Positions 1 to 6,706 of a stretch of 6,954 nt of DNA are shown piece by piece. Under the pieces are notes generated by a model. It worked only from the letters and a program-made list of their open reading frames with translations. It was not told the DNA's origin and ran no database searches. The DNA comes from Legionellaceae bacterium. GTDB taxonomy: Bacteria > Pseudomonadota > Gammaproteobacteria > Legionellales > Legionellaceae. A program made the position numbers and the translations under genes. Position 1 is the first letter of the stretch; the number at the start of each line of letters is the position of its first letter. The DNA lies in assembly GCA_947473535.1 (NCBI GenBank), contig CANJFK010000050.1, positions 1 to 6,954 of the forward strand, read 5' to 3'.

Positions 1-22
1 AGGGGTATTAAAATCCAGTCAA

Positions 23-1129
23 ATGTGCGTACGTTGTGTTATGGACACAAGTGCGGAAAATATTTCTTTTGATGAGGATGGTCGTTGTAACTATTGTACT
101 AATTTTTTAAGTAATCCTGGTTATTTTTTAAATAAAAATCGCGCAGACAGTAAAAAAGAGTTAGATGTACTGGTTACCCAAATAAAATTGGATGGGAAAG
201 GTAAACAATACGATTGTATCGTTGGTGTGTCAGGGGGGGTTGACAGCTCCTGGATGCTTGTACAAGCAGTAAAACTAGGATTGCGACCACTTGCAGTACA
301 TCTTGATAATGGTTGGAATTCTGAGCTAGCACAAAATAATATTGCTAACCTGGTGCAAAAGTTAGGTGTTGATCTTTATACTCATGTTATTCACTGGGAT
401 GAATATAAAAACCTTATGCAAGCTTTTTTTGAAGCGGATGTGATTGACATAGAGCTGCTGTATGATAATGCAATGCTGGCAACCAATTTCAATCTAGCTA
501 CAAAACAGGGTGTCAAATATATTCTTTCTGGTTGTAATCACGCGTCGGAAGGGATGCCGATTACTCCTGGCTGGAATTGGTTTAAATATGATAAAAAAAA
601 TATAAAGGCAATTGGCAAACAATTTACCAATACGCGGTTGAAGACATTTCCTGCCATTGGAACGTTTGAATATATATGGTCGTCATATGTAAAAAAAATA
701 AAGTGGTTGTCCCTTTTAAATTATTTTGATTATAATAAATTTGAAGTAATGGCCGCACTTCAAGAGGAATATGGCTATAAGCCCTATCCGTACAAGCATT
801 ATGAGTCAATTTTTACGCGGTTTTATCAGGGTTACATTTTGCCTGAAAAATTTGCCGTTGATAAACGGAAGTTGCATTTAGCACCATTGGTCGTATCAGG
901 TCAAATGACTAGAGACGATGCTTTAGCTTCGATTAATAGTCTACCGTTTCCTTCGCAGCAAGCGTTGGACGAAGATAAAGCGTATTTTATCAAGAAAATG
1001 GGATGGTCATCATCTCAACTAGAGGAATATATGCTTCGCCCAGGGAAGCCTCATTCGATCTACCCAACTGAAAAAGCGCTCTACATGATGTGTATTCGTA
1101 CCTACTTTAAATGGATTAAGAAAAAATGA
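23..1129 (+). CDS. N-acetyl sugar amidotransferase (WbpG/PseA-like), probably 5'-truncated by the window
   Basis: Predicted ATP-dependent amidotransferase that converts an acetamido group of a nucleotide sugar or nonulosonic acid to an acetamidino group. In the WbpG system the ammonia comes from a HisH/HisF-like pair; no such pair is visible here. Visible features: a CxxC...CxxC set (C2, C5, C22, C25) within the family-typical RCVMDTS...FDEDGRCNYC block, and a PP-loop ATP pyrophosphatase motif SGGVDSS at residues 70-76. The 368-residue length is close to the usual size of about 370-380. ATG 23 is the only start codon visible, but the frame stays open to the left edge. The preceding codons (GVLKSSQ) align with the residues that homologues carry before the first Cys, and no well-spaced ribosome site precedes ATG 23, so the real start is probably outside the window. 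The cytoplasmic substrate cannot be told from sequence. The family call is firm; the choice between a WbpG role (mannuronic acid) and a PseA/Leg role is open. Confidence 0.88.
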   Translation: MCVRCVMDTSAENISFDEDGRCNYCTNFLSNPGYFLNKNRADSKKELDVLVTQIKLDGKGKQYDCIVGVSGGVDSSWMLVQAVKLGLRPLAVHLDNGWNSELAQNNIANLVQKLGVDLYTHVIHWDEYKNLMQAFFEADVIDIELLYDNAMLATNFNLATKQGVKYILSGCNHASEGMPITPGWNWFKYDKKNIKAIGKQFTNTRLKTFPAIGTFEYIWSSYVKKIKWLSLLNYFDYNKFEVMAALQEEYGYKPYPYKHYESIFTRFYQGYILPEKFAVDKRKLHLAPLVVSGQMTRDDALASINSLPFPSQQALDEDKAYFIKKMGWSSSQLEEYMLRPGKPHSIYPTEKALYMMCIRTYFKWIKKK

Positions 1130-1175
1130 ACAACCAGTCACTTATCAATTTTTTTCCCGTTGAGATATTATAAAA

Positions 1176-2273
1176 ATGAGCCAGAACGACAATACCACTA
1201 ACCATGCAATGAAAATTCTTGTAACAGGCGGGGCTGGTTTTATCGGATCAGCGCTTGTGCGTTTCTTGCTGACTAAAACAAATGCAACCGTTATTAATGT
1301 TGATAAGCTAACCTACGCGGGTAATCTTGATTCCTTATCGGGTTTGATGACGCATCCCAGACATTATTTTAAGCAAGTCGATATTTGCAATAAGAAAGCC
1401 CTTCAAGACATTTTCACGGCTTTTCAACCCGACGCAGTGATGCATCTCGCTGCGGAGTCTCATGTTGATCGTTCAATTGATAATGCGGCTGATTTTATTC
1501 AGACTAACTTTGTTGGTACGTTTAATTTGTTAGAAGCAGCCAGGCATTATTGGCGAGCGTTGCCTGAGTTACGACAACAGGCATTTAGATTTCATCACAT
1601 CTCAACGGATGAGGTTTTTGGATCGTTGGGTGCCGTAGGTAAATTCACCGAGCATAGCCCCTACCAACCCAATTCGCCATACTCTGCAACAAAAGCTGGG
1701 TCAGATCATTTAGTGCGCGCATGGTACGAAACGTATGGGTTGCCCGTTATTATTTCAAATTGCTCTAACAATTATGGTCCTTACCATTTTCCAGAAAAAT
1801 TGATTCCTCACATGATTCTTAACGCGCTTCAAGGTCAGCCACTGCCGATCTACGGCAATGGGCAACAAGTACGTGACTGGTTATATGTTGATGATCATGT
1901 TCAAGCATTATATACTATTCTCACGCAAGGGAACGTTGGTGAGACCTATAATATTGGTGGTTGTAACGAAAAACAAAATATCGAGGTTGTGCATCTGATC
2001 TGCTCGTTGTTGGAAGAGTATCGTTCCGTGACTTCTATCGTGTCTCACACTAACCACTTCCATGATTTGATAACCTATGTTGATGATCGCCCGGGTCACG
2101 ATCGACGCTACGCCATTGATGCTAGTAAAATTGAGCATGACCTAAGCTGGAAACCACAGGAAAGTTTTGAATCTGGTTTACGTAAAACAGTGCTTTGGTA
2201 TTTACAGAATGAAACTTGGTGGCGTCGTGTGCTTAGTGGAACGTATCAATTAAATCGAATTGGAGCAGTGTAG
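1176..2273 (+). CDS. rmlB: dTDP-glucose 4,6-dehydratase RmlB
   Basis: Cytoplasmic, NAD+-dependent extended short-chain dehydrogenase that turns dTDP-glucose into dTDP-4-keto-6-deoxyglucose, the branch point for many dTDP-deoxysugars. Visible motifs: the Rossmann loop TGGAGFIG (residues 17-24), the catalytic T144-D145-E146 triplet in HISTDEVFG, the YxxxK pair Y169/K173 in SPYSATK, and the RmlB signatures [15 protein letters not shown] and RDWLYVDDH. The 365-residue length is normal. Two starts are possible. ATG 1176 has a weak GAG (1162-1164) 11 bases upstream and adds 11 polar residues. ATG 1209 gives the canonical beginning [13 protein letters not shown] but has no purine-rich site in front, so 1176 is kept with reservation. 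The gene follows the amidotransferase by 46 bases, and its stop lies 1 base before the rmlA start, indicating translational coupling. Confidence 0.97.
   Translation: MSQNDNTTNHAMKILVTGGAGFIGSALVRFLLTKTNATVINVDKLTYAGNLDSLSGLMTHPRHYFKQVDICNKKALQDIFTAFQPDAVMHLAAESHVDRSIDNAADFIQTNFVGTFNLLEAARHYWRALPELRQQAFRFHHISTDEVFGSLGAVGKFTEHSPYQPNSPYSATKAGSDHLVRAWYETYGLPVIISNCSNNYGPYHFPEKLIPHMILNALQGQPLPIYGNGQQVRDWLYVDDHVQALYTILTQGNVGETYNIGGCNEKQNIEVVHLICSLLEEYRSVTSIVSHTNHFHDLITYVDDRPGHDRRYAIDASKIEHDLSWKPQESFESGLRKTVLWYLQNETWWRRVLSGTYQLNRIGAV
2262..2265 (+). promoter_or_regulatory. Ribosome binding site that sets the rmlA start
   Basis: GGAG lies inside the last codons of rmlB, 9 bases before ATG 2275. It supports 2275 as the rmlA start rather than the in-frame TTG at 2260, which lies upstream of the site and would overlap rmlB. 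Confidence 0.8.
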
Positions 2274-2274
2274 A

Positions 2275-3156
2275 ATGACAAGTAAAGGGATTGTTCTTGC
2301 AGGTGGTTCTGGTACGCGTCTATATCCCATAACGAAAGGGTTGTCTAAACAACTCTTACCGATTTATGATAAGCCGATGATTTATTATCCAATATCCGTA
2401 TTGATGCTGGCTGGGATTCAAGATATTTTGATAATTAGTACGCCTGTTGATATATCCAGCTACCAACGTTTGTTAGGCGATGGTAGTGAATTCGGTATTA
2501 GCTTTAGTTACGCCATTCAGCCTACTCCCGATGGCCTAGCGCAAGCATTTATCTTAGGTGAGCAATTTATTGGGCGCGATAATGTGTGTTTAGTGTTAGG
2601 CGATAATATCTTTTATGGTCAAGGATTTACACCAAAGCTGCAAGAAGCAACTCGCAAGACGTCCGGCGCAACTATCTTTGGCTATCAAGTAAAAGACCCT
2701 GAGCGCTTTGGCGTAGTAGAGTTTGATGCCAATTTCCGAGCAGTCTCTCTCGATGAAAAGCCGCTAAAACCGAAATCGCATTATGCAGTTACGGGCTTAT
2801 ATTTTTATGATAATGATGTAGTGGAGATTGCGAAGCAAGTTCGCCCATCAGCGCGAGGTGAGCTGGAAATAACGAGCGTTAATCAGAGCTATTTGGAGCG
2901 CGGTGATCTACACGTTGAAGTGTTGGGTCGCGGTTTTGCCTGGCTTGATACGGGTACCCATGAAAGTTTATTAGATGCTGCAATGTTTGTAGAAACAATT
3001 GAAAAACGCCAGGGATATAAGATCGCATGTTTAGAAGAGATAGCGTATAACAATGGTTGGCTGACAGCTGCGCAGTTAGATATTGCAGGAACAGCACTTG
3101 GTAAAAATAGTTATGGGAAATATTTATTGGCTCTATTAAAAGATGCTGCAATATGA
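2275..3156 (+). CDS. rmlA: Glucose-1-phosphate thymidylyltransferase RmlA
   Basis: Joins glucose-1-phosphate and dTTP to give dTDP-glucose and pyrophosphate, the step before RmlB. Visible: the nucleotidyltransferase signature GGSGTRLYP (residues 10-18) followed by K25 in [12 protein letters not shown], the metal-site region LGDNIFYG with D110, EKP at 161-163, GELEITSVN at 195-203, and [10 protein letters not shown] with a second likely metal ligand D225. The chosen ATG gives 293 residues, the usual size for this family (E. coli RmlA is 293), beginning [11 protein letters not shown]. An in-frame TTG at 2260 would add five residues but is disfavoured because the GGAG at 2262-2265 suits ATG 2275. 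The stop overlaps the next start as ATGA (3153-3156), so the ketoisomerase is probably translationally coupled. RmlA homologues are easy to recognise; the call is secure. Confidence 0.97.
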   Translation: MTSKGIVLAGGSGTRLYPITKGLSKQLLPIYDKPMIYYPISVLMLAGIQDILIISTPVDISSYQRLLGDGSEFGISFSYAIQPTPDGLAQAFILGEQFIGRDNVCLVLGDNIFYGQGFTPKLQEATRKTSGATIFGYQVKDPERFGVVEFDANFRAVSLDEKPLKPKSHYAVTGLYFYDNDVVEIAKQVRPSARGELEITSVNQSYLERGDLHVEVLGRGFAWLDTGTHESLLDAAMFVETIEKRQGYKIACLEEIAYNNGWLTAAQLDIAGTALGKNSYGKYLLALLKDAAI

Positions 3157-3551
3157 TTCGAATTAAGACCATCCAATTCAATATCATTGCTGATGAGCGC
3201 GGTCAGTTGATTTCAATTGAAAGTAATAAAAACATACCCTTTAACATTAAACGGGTATATTACCTTTTTGGAACACAGGCAGGTGTCGGGCGAGGATTTC
3301 ATGCTCACAAAGAGCTGGAACAAGTGTTAGTCTGCACTAGTGGCAGTTGTACTATTTTGCTTGATGATGGTGAAAAAAAGCAAACGTTTAAACTGGATAG
3401 GCCAGATCAAGGCCTCTATATTAGCTCGCTATTGTGGCGAGAAATGCATGATTTCAGCCCTGATTGTGTGTTGACAGTGTTTGCTAGTGAACATTATAAT
3501 GAATCTGACTATATTCGTGATTATGATGAGTTTTTAGCGGAAATTAGATAG
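3153..3551 (+). CDS. dTDP-4-keto-6-deoxyglucose 3,4-ketoisomerase (FdtA/QdtA family cupin)
   Basis: Small single-domain cupin of 132 residues, the normal size for FdtA and QdtA. It should isomerise the RmlB product to a dTDP-3-keto-6-deoxyhexose in the cytoplasm. Visible: [10 protein letters not shown] (14-23), the block [14 protein letters not shown] (27-40), the active-site motif [14 protein letters not shown] with H50 and H52, the turn [20 protein letters not shown] (88-101) and the C-terminal [17 protein letters not shown]. All are hallmarks of the family, and nothing seems missing. Residues reported to separate FdtA from QdtA stereochemistry are mixed here: R16 is FdtA-like, while R96 (in LLWREM) is QdtA-like. 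The product could therefore be the galacto (Fuc3N) or gluco (Qui3N) ketone, and I give no symbol. The start overlaps the rmlA stop (ATGA). The stop is followed by a run of G and then a 199-base gap before the aminotransferase. Confidence 0.93.
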   Translation: MIRIKTIQFNIIADERGQLISIESNKNIPFNIKRVYYLFGTQAGVGRGFHAHKELEQVLVCTSGSCTILLDDGEKKQTFKLDRPDQGLYISSLLWREMHDFSPDCVLTVFASEHYNESDYIRDYDEFLAEIR

Positions 3552-3750
3552 GGGGGCACTGTTTGATACCCACTTTATTTCTGTGTGAAATGGCTATTAT
3601 CTTGGTGCGTTCTGGACAATTAAGAAGCGCATGCATACTTGCCTCTCTTCGAGCGTTTTAATCGATCCAGACACTTACTCTGCTTGATAAACCACGTGGT
3701 GCGTTTTTATTTAGCAATGAAAAATCGTTATATTCAAGAATAGGCTTAAT
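3552..3750 (+). other. 199-base gap without a recognisable gene, between ketoisomerase and aminotransferase
   Basis: All three + frames contain stops and none translates to a protein I recognise. One frame (from 3554) has a single stop, TAA at 3659-3661, and then stays open for 30 codons to a TGA at 3752-3754 that overlaps the aminotransferase ATG as ATGA. That is the junction expected for a coupled upstream gene, so a remnant is possible but unproven. The gap also holds a perfect 10-base palindrome ACCACGTGGT (3691-3700), a possible -10 box TATATT (3729-3734) without a good -35 partner, and a weak ribosome site ATAGG (3740-3744) six bases before ATG 3751. No terminator hairpin was seen. In an operon whose other gaps are 46 bases or less, this is the only sizeable spacer. 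Confidence 0.6.
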
Positions 3751-4863
3751 ATGATTAATTTTCTTGACCTTGAAGCAATAAATGGCGCTCATCGCCAAGA
3801 GCTTATTGACGCGTGTACCAGAGTCATTGATTCTGGCTGGTATATCCAAGGCGATGAAACGAAGGCGTTTGAACAGGAGTTCGCGGCATATTGCAATACA
3901 AAACATTGTATAGGTGTTGCAAACGGCTTGGACGCACTTGTCCTAACGCTTCGCGCCTGGAAAGAATTGGGTAAATTAAAGGATGGTGATGAAGTTATCG
4001 TCCCAGCAAACACGTATATTGCTAGTATTCTTGCGATTACTGAGAATCATTTGCGACCAGTCCTGGTCGAGCCTCATACTGATACGCTAAATGTTTGTCC
4101 TATAAATGTTGCAGCAGCCATCACCGAAAAAACACGTGTAATATTAGCCGTGCATCTTTATGGGCGATTGGCAGATATGCCTGGCATTATGAGACTGGCC
4201 GATCAGAATAATTTGTTGGTTCTGGAGGATTCTGCCCAAGCTCATGGAGCATGCCTAGACGGACGCAGGGCAGGAAGTTGGGGCGATGCTAGCGGGTTTA
4301 GCTTTTATCCTGGAAAAAATCTAGGCGCATTAGGGGACGGGGGAGCGATCACGACGAATGATTGCGTGTTAGCCGATACAGTTCGTGCTATTGCAAATTA
4401 TGGAAGCCATAAAAAATATTATAATCTCTATCAAGGGGTTAATAGTCGTTTGGACGAAATACAAGCGGCCATGTTACGTGTTAAGCTCAGAACATTAGAT
4501 TCAGATACTAAGAAACGTCAGCATATAGCTCGTGCGTACTTAAAGGCTATAACGAACCCTTCGATCCAATTGCCAGCAGAGGGCAGCGAGGATCAACATG
4601 TCTGGCATTTATTTGTAATACGTTGTGCAAATCGCGAGAATTTACAATGTTATCTGGATAAAAATGGAATACAAACATTGGTTCATTACCCTATCCCACC
4701 CCATCAGCAGCGCGCTTATGCTACGTGGAATCAACATAGCTACCCGCTCAGTGAGCAAATCCACAAAGAGGTTCTAAGTTTACCCATTAGTCCGGCGATG
4801 CGTGATATTGATGTGCAATGTGTCATCAATGTATTAAATGAATATAGAGAAGGAAGTAACTAA
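3751..4863 (+). CDS. dTDP-3-keto-6-deoxyhexose C3 aminotransferase (FdtB/QdtB-like, DegT/DnrJ/EryC1/StrS family)
   Basis: PLP-dependent fold-type I sugar aminotransferase, cytoplasmic, 370 residues (typical size). It is expected to aminate the ketoisomerase product at C3, usually with glutamate as donor, giving dTDP-Fuc3N or dTDP-Qui3N. Visible: the N-terminal [10 protein letters not shown]...[13 protein letters not shown] block typical of FdtB/QdtB, ANGLDAL (57-63) for phosphate binding, PANTYIAS (85-92), EDSAQAHGA (159-167) with PLP-contacting D160 and Q163, and [16 protein letters not shown] with the Schiff-base lysine K189. NYGSHKKY and [14 protein letters not shown] follow, then HYPIPPHQQ near the C-terminus. 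ATG 3751 gives the family-typical N-terminus. Together with rmlA, rmlB and the ketoisomerase it completes a dTDP-3-amino-3,6-dideoxyhexose pathway. The next gene starts 6 bases after its stop. Family and C3 specificity are well supported by context; the sugar configuration is not determined. Confidence 0.92.
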   Translation: MINFLDLEAINGAHRQELIDACTRVIDSGWYIQGDETKAFEQEFAAYCNTKHCIGVANGLDALVLTLRAWKELGKLKDGDEVIVPANTYIASILAITENHLRPVLVEPHTDTLNVCPINVAAAITEKTRVILAVHLYGRLADMPGIMRLADQNNLLVLEDSAQAHGACLDGRRAGSWGDASGFSFYPGKNLGALGDGGAITTNDCVLADTVRAIANYGSHKKYYNLYQGVNSRLDEIQAAMLRVKLRTLDSDTKKRQHIARAYLKAITNPSIQLPAEGSEDQHVWHLFVIRCANRENLQCYLDKNGIQTLVHYPIPPHQQRAYATWNQHSYPLSEQIHKEVLSLPISPAMRDIDVQCVINVLNEYREGSN

Positions 4864-4869
4864 TTCACC

Positions 4870-6678
4870 ATGTATAAATTAATCAAGCAACTTTTTTCTT
4901 TACTAACACCTAGCCAGCGCCGGCGATATTATGTATTGCAAATTCTAGTGATATTGATGGCCTTTTCTGAAATTGCATCGGTAGCCTCCATTGGACCCTT
5001 TATGGCTGTTGCTGGTAATATGCCCTTGTTACAAGGTGATGGTTTTTTGGGCCAGGTGTACCGTGCTAGCGGCGCGTCTACCCCGAGTACTTTTCTCCTG
5101 TGGTTAGGGAGTGCGGTTTTCTGCGTGATGGCGGCGGGCGAAATATTGTCCATTTATACCACTTGGCGGCTTAGTTTATTTGCAGCCAGCATAGGAAGTG
5201 AGCTGGCTGATCGCTTATATAAGCACTATATGCAGCAAAGTTGGCTGTTTCACGCGTCAGGTAACAGTTCTCAATTAATTAAGCAGGTCTCCACCGAAGC
5301 TATTCGTGTTAGCGATTTAATTATTAACCCGCTTTTGCAGATGAATGCTAGGATTGTTTTGGCTCTACTCTTGGGGGTCGCTATCTTCATTTTCAATCCA
5401 AAGGTTGCCATTACGGGGATGCTGATTTTCTCTGCTTCCTACGTGATTCTTTATTTTACAATGAATAAGCGTTTAAACAAGGCAGGAGAGGTTATATCGG
5501 AAGTAACAGCAACGCGATTTAAACTGATGTCTGAAGGTTTTGGTGGCATTAAAGATGTGTTGTTGCTTGGTCGCAAGAAAGACTTTGTCGATCGGTTTGA
5601 AGTAAGTGGCAAGGCGTTTGCTTATTCTCGTGGTACAGGCGGTGCTCTTGCTCAGGTTGCACGTTATGTTATGGAGCTTATCGCATTTGGTGTAGTGATT
5701 CTTTTGGTGTTATTTTTAATCAATAATCAGGAGGGCAATTTAAGCACGGTATTGCCGATACTTGCTATTTATGCACTCGCGGGTTTAAAACTATTGCCAT
5801 CATTTCAGGCTATATTCAATTCCGTCGCTCAAATCACAAGCTGTATGGCTTCATTTAGATCGATTGAAGCCGATCTAACCGCCAGTTTTCAACAAGCCTC
5901 TAGTGCATTCTCAAATGAAGAGGTTATTAATACAAGTAAGTTACCAATAAAAAACGCCATTACGTTGGAAAACATCACCTTCACTTATCCAGGCAAACAT
6001 AAATCTGTTTTAAATCAACTGAATATAACCATTCCTGTTAACAGCGTTGTTGGATTAGTTGGCTCAACTGGCTCAGGAAAATCAACTACGATTGATGTGT
6101 TGCTCGGTCTTCTTACACCGGATGAAGGCCAACTATTGATTGATGGTCAACCGATATCCAGTAATCAACTACGTAGCTGGCAAAACACAATTGGTTTTGT
6201 GCCCCAAAGCATTTATTTGTCTGATGCGAGCATCGCTGAAAATGTTGCATTTGGATTACCTAAAGATAGCATTGATCCTGATAAAGTAAAACGTGCGATT
6301 AAATTAGCGCATTTGGACGAACTGATAGAACAGTTGCCGGAAGGGTTAGAGACGCGCGTTGGTGAACGCGGCGTGCAATTATCTGGAGGTCAACGCCAAC
6401 GTGTTGGTATTGCCCGGGCGCTGTATGATGATGCCAATGTTTTGATTTTAGACGAGGCGACCAGTGCGTTGGATGGTATCACCGAAAAACTTATTATGAA
6501 CGCCATTCAAGACTTTACTGGCGAGAAAACCATTATCATGATTGCTCATCGTTTAGCTACAGTGAAAAAATGCGACATCATCTATCTGTTAGAAAAAGGT
6601 TGCGTGGTTGATCAGGGTACTTATGACGAGTTAATTGAGCGAAACTCAACCTTTCACAGGATGGCAATGCATGCTTAA
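4870..6678 (+). CDS. Half-size ABC transporter (MsbA/PglK-type), likely glycan flippase
   Basis: 602-residue inner-membrane protein with an N-terminal transmembrane domain fused to a C-terminal ATPase, expected to act as a homodimer. Likely hydrophobic segments lie near residues 22-46, 74-96, 157-177, 178-197, 268-285 and 292-312. The ATPase domain starts near 363 and is complete: Walker A GSTGSGKST (398-406, K404), Q-loop Q446, signature LSGGQ (504-508), Walker B VLILDE (524-529) with catalytic E529, D-loop SALD (532-535) and switch H560. Domain order and length match PglK (WlaB), the Campylobacter lipid-linked oligosaccharide flippase, and MsbA. Its place among sugar-nucleotide genes favours flipping of an undecaprenyl-linked glycan, but other export roles are possible. 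The only plausible ribosome site is AGGAAG (4851-4856), inside the end of the aminotransferase gene and 13 bases from the ATG, which suggests dependence on upstream translation. Confidence 0.9.
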   Translation: MYKLIKQLFSLLTPSQRRRYYVLQILVILMAFSEIASVASIGPFMAVAGNMPLLQGDGFLGQVYRASGASTPSTFLLWLGSAVFCVMAAGEILSIYTTWRLSLFAASIGSELADRLYKHYMQQSWLFHASGNSSQLIKQVSTEAIRVSDLIINPLLQMNARIVLALLLGVAIFIFNPKVAITGMLIFSASYVILYFTMNKRLNKAGEVISEVTATRFKLMSEGFGGIKDVLLLGRKKDFVDRFEVSGKAFAYSRGTGGALAQVARYVMELIAFGVVILLVLFLINNQEGNLSTVLPILAIYALAGLKLLPSFQAIFNSVAQITSCMASFRSIEADLTASFQQASSAFSNEEVINTSKLPIKNAITLENITFTYPGKHKSVLNQLNITIPVNSVVGLVGSTGSGKSTTIDVLLGLLTPDEGQLLIDGQPISSNQLRSWQNTIGFVPQSIYLSDASIAENVAFGLPKDSIDPDKVKRAIKLAHLDELIEQLPEGLETRVGERGVQLSGGQRQRVGIARALYDDANVLILDEATSALDGITEKLIMNAIQDFTGEKTIIMIAHRLATVKKCDIIYLLEKGCVVDQGTYDELIERNSTFHRMAMHA

Positions 6679-6692
6679 TACCGTAAATAAGC

Positions 6693-6701
6693 AGGAAAGG
6701 A
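6693..6701 (+). promoter_or_regulatory. Ribosome binding site of the right-edge dehydratase gene
   Basis: AGGAAAGGA is a strong purine-rich site in the 28-base gap after the transporter stop. Its two AGGA cores lie 10 and 5 bases before ATG 6707, supporting that codon as the start of the partial gene. Confidence 0.75.
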
Positions 6702-6706
6702 ATTCG

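Noticed and set aside
1166..1174. TATTAT/TATAAA box just before rmlB as a promoter
   Set aside because: It ends only one to four bases before the ATG, so a transcript would start inside the gene, and no good -35 element is seen at the right distance.
1130..1175. T7 run (1149-1155) after the amidotransferase gene as a terminator
   Set aside because: No GC-rich hairpin precedes the T run; only a weak A-run/T-run pairing with a long loop is possible.
2260..2274. TTG at 2260 as rmlA start
   Set aside because: It lies upstream of the GGAG site that is correctly spaced for ATG 2275, would overlap rmlB, and would add residues before the canonical RmlA N-terminus.
2879..3187. Antisense open frame of about 100 codons opposite the end of rmlA
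   Set aside because: It lies fully opposite conserved rmlA and ketoisomerase coding sequence and its composition is not protein-like.
3691..3700. Palindrome ACCACGTGGT as an operator
   Set aside because: A single 10-base palindrome without a second copy or a convincing promoter next to it is not enough to call a regulator site; it is mentioned only in the gap description.
3658..3906. Antisense open frame across the gap and the start of the aminotransferase gene
   Set aside because: It covers the well-supported aminotransferase N-terminus, shows no recognisable domain, and has no good ribosome site; it is a shadow frame.
5855..5878. Perfect 8-base inverted repeat (TTAGATCG / CGATCTAA, 8-base loop) inside the transporter gene
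   Set aside because: It sits in coding sequence between the membrane and ATPase domains with no T run, and about one such repeat is expected by chance in a window of this size.
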